Shown: in pieces, positions 6,067-12,094 of the stretch
How positions within the stretch are numbered: position 1 is the stretch's first letter
How the letters are laid out: the number at the start of each line of letters is the position of its first letter
DNA from: Actinomycetes bacterium
Lineage (GTDB): Bacteria; Actinomycetota; Acidimicrobiia; Acidimicrobiales; RAAP-2
Direction of reading: 5' to 3'
Length of the DNA stretch: 12,094 bases
Assembly: GCA_021826655.1 (NCBI GenBank)
Contig: JAKAZC010000043.1
Span: forward strand, 1-12,094
Position numbers and translations under genes: made by a program
The notes under the pieces: model-generated
The model's database searches: none
What the model was told of the DNA's origin: nothing
The model's input: only the letters and a program-made list of their open reading frames with translations

Positions 6067-7188
6067 TCACAATCCCATCAGCGAACAGATGCGCTCGCGG
6101 TGCTGCGCGGGCGTGCCCAGCACCGCTCGGTTGACGGTGACGCGCCGCAGGTACAGGTGGATGTCGTGCTCCCACGTCACCGAGATCCCGCCGAGGAACT
6201 GCATGCACTCCTGGATCAGGCGGGTGGAGCACTCGCCGACGTAGGCCTTCGCCACGCTGGCCTCGATCGCGGCATCCTCCCGCTGGTCGGCGATGGCCGC
6301 GGCGGCCGCGTCGACGCACCCCTTGGCCGTTTCCAGCTGCAGGAGCAGGTCGGCCACCCGGTGCTTCAGGGCCTGGTAGGAGGCGATGGGACGGCCGAAG
6401 GCGTAGCGGTCGCCCATGTACTCCAGCGTCGTCGAGAACACCCTGTCGAGCGCACCGACGGTCTCCGCGCACTGCATCACCAGCGCGATCTGCAGCTGCT
6501 GTTCGACACGCTCGGTGGCGTCTCCGGGTCCGGCGACGAGCGCCGAGCGCGGAAGCCGCACCTCGTCGAGGCGCAGGATGCCGAAGCGGCGGGTGAAGTC
6601 GAGGCTGCGTGCGTGTCGCACCGACACCCCGGTGGCATCCGTCGGCACCAGGACCTGCGCCAGACCCTCGTCGGCACGACCGGTCACCAGCACGTACCGC
6701 GCGGCCGCAAGTGCCTCCACCTGGTGCTTGACGCCGGACACGACCACCTCGTCGCCGTGGGTCTCCACCCTGGTGGAAAGCCCCGTGGCGTCCCAGCGGG
6801 GACCGTCCTCGGCCAGCGCCCACGTGGCGACCGCCTGCCCCGCCACGAGCTCCCGCACGAGCTCGGCATGCTCGCCGCCCGCCATGGTGAGACCGGCGAC
6901 CACCACGTTCACCGGGAGGAACGGGCCCGGAGCCACCATGCGCCCGATCTCCTCGGCGACGATCGCGGTATCGCTCGCCGGATCGCCGGACAACGGCCCG
7001 CCCCCCACTGCCTCGGTCGCGAACATGGCCGTCCAGCCGAGCTCGGCAGCACGGCGCCACCAGTCCGGGTCGAAGCCGTGGGCGGTGTCGAACAGCTCGC
7101 GAACGGAGGTGAGCGGCGACTCGGCTTCGAGGAAGCGCCGGGTCGTGTCGCGGAAGAACTCCTGGTCCTCGCTGAGATCGAGCTTCAC
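6067..7188 (-). CDS. Acyl-CoA dehydrogenase partner subunit lacking both usual catalytic glutamates
   Basis: This 373-residue acyl-CoA dehydrogenase-fold protein starts MKLDLSEDQEFFRDTTRRFL and ends with the DRYAFGRPIASYQALKH and LGGISVTWEHDIHLYLRR blocks typical of FadE-type partner subunits. Aligning the C-terminal block with MCAD puts Leu357 (VLGT) at the catalytic Glu position. The isovaleryl-type position falls on about Ala235. It therefore probably helps build the FAD and substrate sites of a heteromer with the protein encoded just downstream, as in the alpha2beta2 ACADs of mycobacterial cholesterol degradation. I chose GTG at 7188 because family similarity begins there. GTG at 7206 and 7323 are in-frame alternatives. 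No Shine-Dalgarno is visible, and it may be leaderless. It is the first gene of the minus-strand operon. Confidence 0.88.
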   Translation of the reverse strand: MKLDLSEDQEFFRDTTRRFLEAESPLTSVRELFDTAHGFDPDWWRRAAELGWTAMFATEAVGGGPLSGDPASDTAIVAEEIGRMVAPGPFLPVNVVVAGLTMAGGEHAELVRELVAGQAVATWALAEDGPRWDATGLSTRVETHGDEVVVSGVKHQVEALAAARYVLVTGRADEGLAQVLVPTDATGVSVRHARSLDFTRRFGILRLDEVRLPRSALVAGPGDATERVEQQLQIALVMQCAETVGALDRVFSTTLEYMGDRYAFGRPIASYQALKHRVADLLLQLETAKGCVDAAAAAIADQREDAAIEASVAKAYVGECSTRLIQECMQFLGGISVTWEHDIHLYLRRVTVNRAVLGTPAQHRERICSLMGL

Positions 7189-7196
7189 GCCGGGTA

Positions 7197-7226
7197 ACGA
7201 TGGCACGACTTGCGATGTCCGTCCAA
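7197..7226 (-). promoter_or_regulatory. Candidate leaderless promoter of the acyl-CoA dehydrogenase operon
   Basis: On the minus strand, TTGGAC (7226-7221) is followed after 18 nt by CATCGT (7202-7197). Eight nt later comes the GTG start at 7188. The spacing would put the transcription start at or next to the start codon, which fits the absence of a ribosome binding site. The -10 match is only 3 of 6. Confidence 0.3.
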
Positions 7227-7273
7227 CGGCGGCGGGACCGCCTCGTGGCGAGGGGCGTCCGGGGACCGACCGG

Positions 7274-7288
7274 TGGGGAACTTCCCCA
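7274..7288. promoter_or_regulatory. 15-bp palindrome centred in the divergent intergenic region, likely operator
   Basis: TGGGGAA-C-TTCCCCA is a perfect 7-bp-arm palindrome with one central base at 7281. That base is exactly the midpoint of the 7189-7373 gap between the two divergent operons. The position and symmetry fit a binding site for a dimeric regulator (for example of the TetR family) controlling both directions. No regulator gene is in the window to pair it with. Confidence 0.5.
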
Positions 7289-7361
7289 TCGGCCGACAGC
7301 CGCGACCAGCGCCGTTCGGGCACGCGGGTGACCAGGCCGCCGGCCGTGAGCCAGTCGTGCC

Positions 7362-7367
7362 TACGCT
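7362..7367 (+). promoter_or_regulatory. -10 box for a leaderless crotonase mRNA
   Basis: TACGCT fits TANNNT and ends 6 nt before the ATG at 7374, so transcription would start at or near the start codon. There is no Shine-Dalgarno upstream of this ATG. A clear -35 box is not visible. Confidence 0.45.
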
Positions 7368-7373
7368 ACGGGC

Positions 7374-8231
7374 ATGAGTGGCTCGGACTTGCAGACCCTG
7401 GTGGATCGATACGAGCTTCAGGGAGCGGAACGTTGGCACGACGCCATCGTCGTCGCGAAGCGTGCCCGGACGGGCGTCGTGCTCCTCGACCGCCCCGAGA
7501 GCGGCAACGCCCACAACCGGGCGATGATCCACGCGCTGGCGAAGGCGTGGCTGCACTTCGGGGAGGACAGGGACGTCCGGGTGATCGTTGTCGGCGCCAC
7601 CACGGACCGCAACTTCTGCACCGGCATCGATCTGAAGGAGGTCGCCGGCGCCGGCGGGTTCGCCGGCCTCGACGAATCGAACGAGTTCGAGCCGGTCCGC
7701 GGCAGCGGTCAGACACACCGCGACGCCGGTCTGCGCAAGCCGGTCCTCGCCGCGGTCGAAGGGCGCGTCATCGGTGGTGGCCTGCATTGGGTGGCCGAGG
7801 CGGACATCGTCGTCGCCGGCGAGGCGGCGACGTTCCGCGACACCCACGTGGAGCGCGGCTTCGTGGGCAATCGCGAGAACCTCGACCTGGCCCTGAAAGC
7901 CGGCCTCGGTGCAGCCCTGTACCTGAGCCTCGTGGGCGGTCAGGTCCAGCTCGACGCCCACCGCGCCATGACGCTCGGCCTCGTGCAGGAGGTGGTGCCC
8001 GCCGGGCAGGCACTGGTGCGGGCCTTCGAGCTCGCCGAGATCATCGCCCGCAATTCGCCGACCGCCATGGCCCGCGAGCTCGAGACGTTGTGGAACGTCA
8101 CCCGCATGCACCACGAAGAGGCCGTCGACTACGGCTGGAACCTCCTCCGGTGGCAACAGGGCCATCCCGACGCCACCGAGGGCGCCGTGGCCTTCGCCGA
8201 GAGGCGTGCGCCCAACTGGCAGCCGCTGTAG
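7374..8231 (+). CDS. Enoyl-CoA hydratase/isomerase (crotonase) family protein, divergent active site
   Basis: This 285-residue crotonase-fold protein opens the plus-strand operon. Family marks are GVVLLDRPESGNAHN (34-48), RNFCTGIDLKEVAG (79-92) and VLAAVEGRVIGGGLHWVAEADIVVA (about 124-148). The Gly-rich oxyanion loop is intact. The first hydratase glutamate position is His138 and the second falls on about His158 (FRDTH), so ordinary enoyl-CoA hydration is doubtful. Isomerase, hydrolase or C-C lyase activity is equally possible. The long N-terminal extension (about 25 residues) and the WNLLRWQQGHPDATEGAVAFAERR C-terminal region resemble other divergent crotonases in catabolic clusters. The start is ATG at 7374, apparently leaderless. 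The next gene starts 43 nt after its stop. Confidence 0.88.
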   Translation: MSGSDLQTLVDRYELQGAERWHDAIVVAKRARTGVVLLDRPESGNAHNRAMIHALAKAWLHFGEDRDVRVIVVGATTDRNFCTGIDLKEVAGAGGFAGLDESNEFEPVRGSGQTHRDAGLRKPVLAAVEGRVIGGGLHWVAEADIVVAGEAATFRDTHVERGFVGNRENLDLALKAGLGAALYLSLVGGQVQLDAHRAMTLGLVQEVVPAGQALVRAFELAEIIARNSPTAMARELETLWNVTRMHHEEAVDYGWNLLRWQQGHPDATEGAVAFAERRAPNWQPL

Positions 8232-8262
8232 TCCTCGGCCGACGTCCATCGCGGTCGCCTGG

Positions 8263-8268
8263 CAAGAT
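8263..8268 (+). promoter_or_regulatory. Possible internal leaderless promoter before the first CoA-transferase
   Basis: CAAGAT ends 6 nt before the ATG at 8275, the same geometry as at 7362-7374. CCGACG (8239-8244), 18 nt upstream, is a weak -35 match. No ribosome binding site is visible before this ATG. The gene may be read both from here and from the operon promoter. Confidence 0.3.
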
Positions 8269-8274
8269 CTCGGC

Positions 8275-9513
8275 ATGGCCGAAGGGCAGGGGGTCCCGCG
8301 TCGAGGGCCGCTCACCGACACGGTGGTCGTCGACATCACCGAGGGGGTGGCCGGCCCGTACTGCACGAAGCTGCTCGCCGACTTCGGCGCCCGGGTGGTC
8401 AAGGTCGAACGGCCTGGCGGGGATCCGGCACGCCGCATGGGCCCCTACGCCGGTGAGTCACCGAACCCCGAGGCCGGCGGGCTCTTCCTACACCTCAACA
8501 CGAACAAGGAGTCGGTGGTCATCGACCTCCGACGACCCGAGGGCGCCGCGCTGGTGCGGGCCATGGTGGGCGGGGCCGACGTGGTCGTCGAGTCGCAGCG
8601 CCCGGGGGCCATGGCCGGGTGGGGACTCGATCCGGCCGATTTGCTGGCCGACCGGCCGTCACTGGTCGTGACGTCGATCACGCCGTTCGGCCAGACCGGT
8701 CCCTATCGGGACTGGCAGATGACCGAGATCGTGGCGTTCGCCATGGGCGGCATGAGCGCGAGCGGGGTCGCCGACCGCGAGCCGGTGAAGCTGGCGGGCA
8801 ACGCCGTGCTCATGCAGTCGGGCTCGACCGCTTGCACGGTCACGCTCGGCGCCCTGTTCGGAGCGCGCCTGGGGGGCCGCGGCCAGCACGTGGACGTGGC
8901 CACGTACGAGACCCAGAACGGCAGCCTCGACCGGAGGCGGTACTACCTCCTCTCCTACGAGTACTCCGGCACGGTGGCCGAGCGCGTCGCCGGGGTGGGC
9001 GTCGGACGGGTGGCGGTCGGGGGACGGTTCGCCTGTGCCGACGGGCTCGAGATCACCACCGGCCGCATCTGGCCGGATCACCTGGGCAGGATGGTCGACG
9101 TGCTCGACGAGCCGGAGATGCGGAAGGCATGGGCCGAGGAGGGCCAGGAGATGACGCGGCACCACGGCGATACGATCAACGCGGCGCTGGCGCGCTGGGC
9201 AGCGGGCCGGGACGCCCGGGCGGCCATGCGGGAGGCGCAGGCCGCCGGCTGGCCGGTCGTCGTGGTGAACGATCCCGAGCTGCTGTTGGAGGACGACCAC
9301 CTGAGGGCACGCGGCTTCTGGGTCCGGGCCGGGCACCCCGTCGCGGGTGAGCTGCCCTACACGGGGGCGCCGTGGCGGATCGACGGAGGAGGGTGGGCGC
9401 TCCGGCGGACGGCGCCGCTGCTGGGGCAGGACACGGACGCCGTTCTGCAGGAGCTCGCCGGCGTCGACGCCGAAGGGCTCGCCGACCTGCGGGCCGAGGG
9501 GATCGTGGCGTGA
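8275..9513 (+). CDS. Class III CoA-transferase (CaiB/BaiF family) lacking the catalytic aspartate
   Basis: This 412-residue protein has the interlocking-fold CaiB/BaiF architecture. VVVDITEGVAGPYCTKLLADFGARVVKVERPGGD (17-50), NTNKESVVIDLRRPEG (75-90), SITPFGQTGPYRDW (134-147) and GGRGQHVDVATYE (about 200-212) are diagnostic. The family moves CoA between acids through an aspartyl-CoA intermediate, with the Asp four residues before a conserved Gly. Aligning on Gly183 in the QSGSTACTVTLGAL segment puts Leu179 there, and no nearby Asp replaces it. It is therefore probably the non-catalytic half of a heteromer with the next gene product, which it overlaps by 4 nt. The start is ATG at 8275, where family similarity begins; no Shine-Dalgarno is seen. 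Confidence 0.93.
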   Translation: MAEGQGVPRRGPLTDTVVVDITEGVAGPYCTKLLADFGARVVKVERPGGDPARRMGPYAGESPNPEAGGLFLHLNTNKESVVIDLRRPEGAALVRAMVGGADVVVESQRPGAMAGWGLDPADLLADRPSLVVTSITPFGQTGPYRDWQMTEIVAFAMGGMSASGVADREPVKLAGNAVLMQSGSTACTVTLGALFGARLGGRGQHVDVATYETQNGSLDRRRYYLLSYEYSGTVAERVAGVGVGRVAVGGRFACADGLEITTGRIWPDHLGRMVDVLDEPEMRKAWAEEGQEMTRHHGDTINAALARWAAGRDARAAMREAQAAGWPVVVVNDPELLLEDDHLRARGFWVRAGHPVAGELPYTGAPWRIDGGGWALRRTAPLLGQDTDAVLQELAGVDAEGLADLRAEGIVA

Positions 9514-10805
9514 CGGGCGACGCCAAGCCTTCGTTCGGGCCGCTGGACGGGGTGCGGGTGGTCGACCTGACCGTCGCGCTGGCCGGCGCTTTCACCACCA
9601 TGCTGCTCAACGATCTCGGCGCGGAGATCATGAAGGTGGAGTCGCTCCACCATTACCCGACCCCGACCAAGGGCCCGCGCCACCCTCCGGCGGGGGACGA
9701 TCCCGCTGCGGTGTCGGCACGGCGGGACTACGCCGGCGCGGACCCCGGCCGGGACCCGTGGAACCGGCTCAGCTGGTTCAACTCGCAGGCCCGCGGCAAG
9801 CGCGACGTGACCATCGAGATCACCCGGGCGCGAGGCCGTGAGCTGTTCCTCCGCCTGATCGAGCGCTCCGACGGCCTCGTCGAGAACAACGGACCGGGAC
9901 TGCTCGAGAAGCTCGACCTGGCGCCCGACGTGCTCCTCGCCGCCAACCCCGGCCTCGTCATCGTGCGCATGCCGCCCCTTGGCCTGTCCGGCCCCGACAG
10001 TCACGCCACCGGGTTCGGTTGGCATTTCGAGGACCTGGCGGGCGTGCTGCGCGTGCAGGGCTACGCGGAGGGGCCCGAGGTGGGCTCGATCTTCATGGAC
10101 GGCGCGTCGGGACCGGCCGGCGCCAACGCGTTCCTGATGGGCCTTCTGGAACGCCGGCGCACCGGAAGGGGAATGGTGTGCGAGCTGTCCCAGGTGGAGA
10201 ACCTGATCTGTCACATGGGCGACCTGACCATGGACGCCGCCATGCACGGCAGGGCTCCGGCACGGTGGGGAAATCGCAGCCCCGACTTCGTCCCCCAGGG
10301 CTGTTACCGGTGCGCGGGCGACGACGAGTGGGTCGTCCTGTCCGTCCGGTCCGACGACGAGTGGCGGGCGCTCGTCGACGTGCTCGGCAGCCCCGCCGAG
10401 CTGATCGGGGCACCGCTGTCACGGGCCGCCGGTCGTCGGGAGGTCCACGACGAGATCGACGCCGCCATCACCGCCTGGACGCAGGTGCGGTCCCCCATGC
10501 AGGTGGCGACGCTCCTGCAAGCCGCGGGCGTTCCCTCCGGGCCGGTGCTCGACGAGGCCGCCGCGCTCTCCGACCCCCAGCTGCACGAGCGAGGCTTCTT
10601 CGAGTTGCTCGAGCATCCGTCGGCCGGCATCCATCTCCATCCGGGGGCCAACTTCCGGCTCACCGGCACGCCGACCGTGCTGTGGCGGGCCGCCCCCACG
10701 CTGGGGCAGGACAACGCGTACGTGTACGGCGAGATCCTGGGCGTGTCGGAGGCCGAACAGGCCGAGCTGCAGGCCGCGGGTCAGATCGGCACGGAGTACC
10801 TGTGA
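9510..10805 (+). CDS. Class III CoA-transferase (CaiB/BaiF family) with catalytic aspartate
   Basis: This 431-residue protein shows LDGVRVVDLTVALAGAFTTMLLNDLGAEIMKVE (12-44), WFNSQARGKRDVTIEI (89-104) and GNRSPDFVPQGCYRC in the C-terminal half. Asp197 in FMDGASGPAGANAFLMGLL aligns with the aspartate that forms the acyl/CoA adduct in formyl-CoA transferase-like enzymes. It would transfer CoA from a donor such as succinyl-CoA to a carboxylic acid made by the pathway. The GTG start at 9510 overlaps the TGA of the preceding gene (GTGA), and GAGGGG at 9496-9501 lies 8 nt upstream. Translational coupling and a likely 1:1 complex follow from this. A heteromeric precedent is BbsEF of anaerobic toluene degradation. 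The substrate is unknown. Confidence 0.93.
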   Translation: MTGDAKPSFGPLDGVRVVDLTVALAGAFTTMLLNDLGAEIMKVESLHHYPTPTKGPRHPPAGDDPAAVSARRDYAGADPGRDPWNRLSWFNSQARGKRDVTIEITRARGRELFLRLIERSDGLVENNGPGLLEKLDLAPDVLLAANPGLVIVRMPPLGLSGPDSHATGFGWHFEDLAGVLRVQGYAEGPEVGSIFMDGASGPAGANAFLMGLLERRRTGRGMVCELSQVENLICHMGDLTMDAAMHGRAPARWGNRSPDFVPQGCYRCAGDDEWVVLSVRSDDEWRALVDVLGSPAELIGAPLSRAAGRREVHDEIDAAITAWTQVRSPMQVATLLQAAGVPSGPVLDEAAALSDPQLHERGFFELLEHPSAGIHLHPGANFRLTGTPTVLWRAAPTLGQDNAYVYGEILGVSEAEQAELQAAGQIGTEYL

Positions 10806-10818
10806 ACGGGAGCATGCC

Positions 10819-11688
10819 ATGAGCGCAATCGCCGGGTCATATCAGGGGTTCGACGTGGAGGTGCGCGATCCCGGGATCGCCCTCGTCACCTTCACCAGGC
10901 CCGAGCGGCTGAACGCGATGGGGGCCGGCGCGCGTCGGGACCTGGTGGAGGTGCTGACCATGGCCCAGCTCGACGACGGGGTGCGGGTCGTCGTGCTGAC
11001 CGGCACCGGCAGGGGCTTCATGGCCGGCGTCGACAACAAGGCCACGTCCCCGGAGGAGCCGAGCCTGGTGCCGCCGATCCCGGAGCACCGACGCGAGCCG
11101 ATCGACCTGTACGCACGGCTGCGGTTCCACGCCCAGGAGCTGCCGAGGGTGATCCGCCGGCTCGACAAGTTCACGATCGCCGCGGTGAACGGCTACGCGA
11201 TCCAGCTCGGCCTTTCGGTCGTCCTCGCCTGCGACTTCGCCGTCGCCGCCCGATCGGCCCGCCTGGGCAGCGCCACGCTGCGCATGGGGTGGCAGCCCGA
11301 CGAGGGTGGACACTGGCTCCTCGTCGAGCACCTCGGGGTCAAGCGGGCGCTCGACTTCCTCATGCACAAGAAGCTGGTGGACGGGGCCGAGGCGGCGCGG
11401 CTCGGGCTCGTGAACGAGGTGGTCGAGGACGGCCTCGTGCTCGACCGGGCCCTCGAGCTGGCCACCGAGCTGGCCGACGGCCCCCAGGTTGCCATGCGGC
11501 TGCTGAAGCGTTCCGTGTACAACGCCGCGCACCTGACCTTCGAACAGGCCGGTGACGACATCGCCTCCAAGACTGCGGTGAGCGACTTCCACCTCGACGC
11601 CGAGGAAGGCGCAGCCGCCTTCTTCGCCAAGCAGGAGGTGCGCTTCAACAAGTGGCTCGACGACGAATCGGGCCGAGCGGCCGACTGA
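10819..11688 (+). CDS. Enoyl-CoA hydratase/isomerase (crotonase) family protein without hydratase glutamates
   Basis: This 289-residue crotonase-fold protein ends the operon. Marks are GIALVTFTRPERLNAMG (19-35), VVVLTGTGRGFMAGVDNKA (57-75), TIAAVNGYAIQLGLSVVLACDFAVAA (119-144) and RAARLGLVNEVV-type helices near the C-terminus. Aligned with rat mitochondrial hydratase, Glu144 becomes Ser133, Glu164 becomes Thr153, and the GGG oxyanion loop becomes IQLG. Asp161-Glu162 in QPDEGGH are acidic residues near the position of the OCH aspartate. A classic hydratase role is unlikely; isomerase or hydrolase activity is possible. The start is ATG at 10819, with GGGAG at 10808-10812, 13 nt after the CoA-transferase stop. 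Expected to be co-transcribed with the CoA-transferases. Confidence 0.9.
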   Translation: MSAIAGSYQGFDVEVRDPGIALVTFTRPERLNAMGAGARRDLVEVLTMAQLDDGVRVVVLTGTGRGFMAGVDNKATSPEEPSLVPPIPEHRREPIDLYARLRFHAQELPRVIRRLDKFTIAAVNGYAIQLGLSVVLACDFAVAARSARLGSATLRMGWQPDEGGHWLLVEHLGVKRALDFLMHKKLVDGAEAARLGLVNEVVEDGLVLDRALELATELADGPQVAMRLLKRSVYNAAHLTFEQAGDDIASKTAVSDFHLDAEEGAAAFFAKQEVRFNKWLDDESGRAAD

Positions 11689-11689
11689 C

Positions 11690-11706
11690 CCGCGAGGGCC
11701 TCGCGG
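11690..11706. terminator. Short hairpin ending the plus-strand operon
   Basis: CCGCGAGG-G-CCTCGCGG is an 8-bp-arm perfect inverted repeat that begins two nt after the stop codon at 11688. It lies in the 38-nt gap before the convergent methyltransferase gene. It can serve both strands; no T-run is present. Confidence 0.55.
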
Positions 11707-11726
11707 CCGTGGTGTCGCCCGGCCGG

Positions 11727-12094
11727 TCAGGCGCCACCGGGCTTGGTGGTCGCGAAGCGGAAGTGGTATTCGGTCCGGTCGATCCTCGTGTCCCCGAAGC
11801 CGAGTCCCGCCAGGCGCTCGGGGAAGCCCTCGGGATCGACGGGCACGAACGTGTCACCGTCGTGACCGTCGCGGATGGGACGGAGGTCGAGCGAGTCGAT
11901 TCCCACGAAGATCCCCCCGGGTCGCAGCAGCCGGTGGATCTCGGCGAGGATGCGGTCCTGGTGCTCGGCCGACGGGACGTGATGGAGCACCGAGAACGAC
12001 GTGGCCGCCGAGAACCGGTCGCTGCCCAGACCGGTGTCGGCGCCGTCCCCCCAGATGACGTCGACGCCGGTGCCGGCCACTCGGTCACGCAGCG
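11727..12094 (-). CDS. Class I SAM-dependent methyltransferase, 5' end cut by the window
   Basis: The visible C-terminal 122 residues show WGDGADTGLGSDRFSAATSFSVLHHV, which covers the acidic post-I region and motif II, and LLRPGGIFVGIDS, the motif III strand. This is the Methyltransf_11/UbiE-like Rossmann fold. The SAM-binding GxGxG motif I must lie to the right of the window, because the frame stays open through 12094. An internal GTG at 12080 would give a protein lacking motif I and is not a credible start. The tail (TRIDRTEYHFRFATTKPGGA) is complete. The substrate is unknown. It converges on the crotonase operon and may be unrelated to it. Confidence 0.85.
   Translation of the reverse strand, partial: LRDRVAGTGVDVIWGDGADTGLGSDRFSAATSFSVLHHVPSAEHQDRILAEIHRLLRPGGIFVGIDSLDLRPIRDGHDGDTFVPVDPEGFPERLAGLGFGDTRIDRTEYHFRFATTKPGGA

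Noticed and set aside
5411..7060. A 549-residue open frame on the minus strand spanning both acyl-CoA dehydrogenase genes
   Set aside because: It is a shifted frame of two clear dehydrogenase genes and is Arg/Gly-rich with no recognisable domain.
6416..8671. A 751-residue open frame on the plus strand
   Set aside because: It is antisense to an acyl-CoA dehydrogenase and then out of frame with the crotonase and CoA-transferase; its Ser/Thr/Arg-rich composition is that of a shadow frame.
10814..10822. ATGCCATGA, a two-codon mini-ORF overlapping the start of the last crotonase
   Set aside because: Such a short overlap easily arises by chance, and the real ATG at 10819 has a well-spaced GGGAG.
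1..12094. Mobile elements, CRISPR, toxin-antitoxin or defence genes
   Set aside because: No transposase, integrase, spaced direct repeats, small gene pairs or nuclease motifs were seen; every sizeable gene is metabolic.

Overview
The window is a GC-rich (roughly 70%) stretch of bacterial chromosome packed with catabolic genes. High GC, several GTG starts, start codons that lie about 6 nt after a -10-like hexamer with no Shine-Dalgarno (leaderless style), and many CoA-dependent degradation genes together suggest an actinobacterium. An acidimicrobial or other environmental lineage is my best guess, but it is an inference and not proven here. I see no RNA gene, mobile element, CRISPR array or transcriptional regulator.

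Layout. Positions 1-67 hold a strong hairpin and a ribosome binding site. A crotonase-fold gene follows at 68-835; its residues match 6-oxocamphor hydrolase, a C-C bond beta-diketone hydrolase. A metal-dependent amidohydrolase (1040-2191, +) comes next behind its own promoter. It converges on a small VOC/PhnB-like gene (2240-2671, -), whose leader has a perfect 13-bp stem. Divergent from that gene is a D-aminoacylase-like amidohydrolase (2947-4653, +). Two acyl-CoA dehydrogenase subunit genes form a minus-strand operon (7188 down to 4753). From a divergent 185-bp region with a 15-bp palindrome at its exact centre, a plus-strand operon runs: crotonase (7374-8231), two class III CoA-transferases (8275-9513 and 9510-10805, overlapping by 4 nt) and another crotonase (10819-11688). 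A truncated SAM-dependent methyltransferase (11727-12094, -) runs off the right edge.

How the genes may work together (inference). An OCH-like enzyme would open a cyclic or non-enolisable 1,3-diketone to a keto acid. A heteromeric class III CoA-transferase would load CoA onto the acid, a two-subunit acyl-CoA dehydrogenase would desaturate the thioester, and divergent crotonases would carry out hydration, isomerisation or further C-C cleavage. The amidohydrolases may hydrolyse ring-opened, lactone or amide intermediates. This resembles the logic of alicyclic, terpenoid or steroid degradation, but the substrate cannot be read from sequence alone.

The most interesting points: the OCH-like residues of the first gene; two enzyme pairs (CoA-transferases and acyl-CoA dehydrogenases) in which only one partner keeps the catalytic acid; three crotonases, none with the hydratase glutamate pair; and a set of hairpins, palindromes and short tandem repeats in the intergenic gaps.
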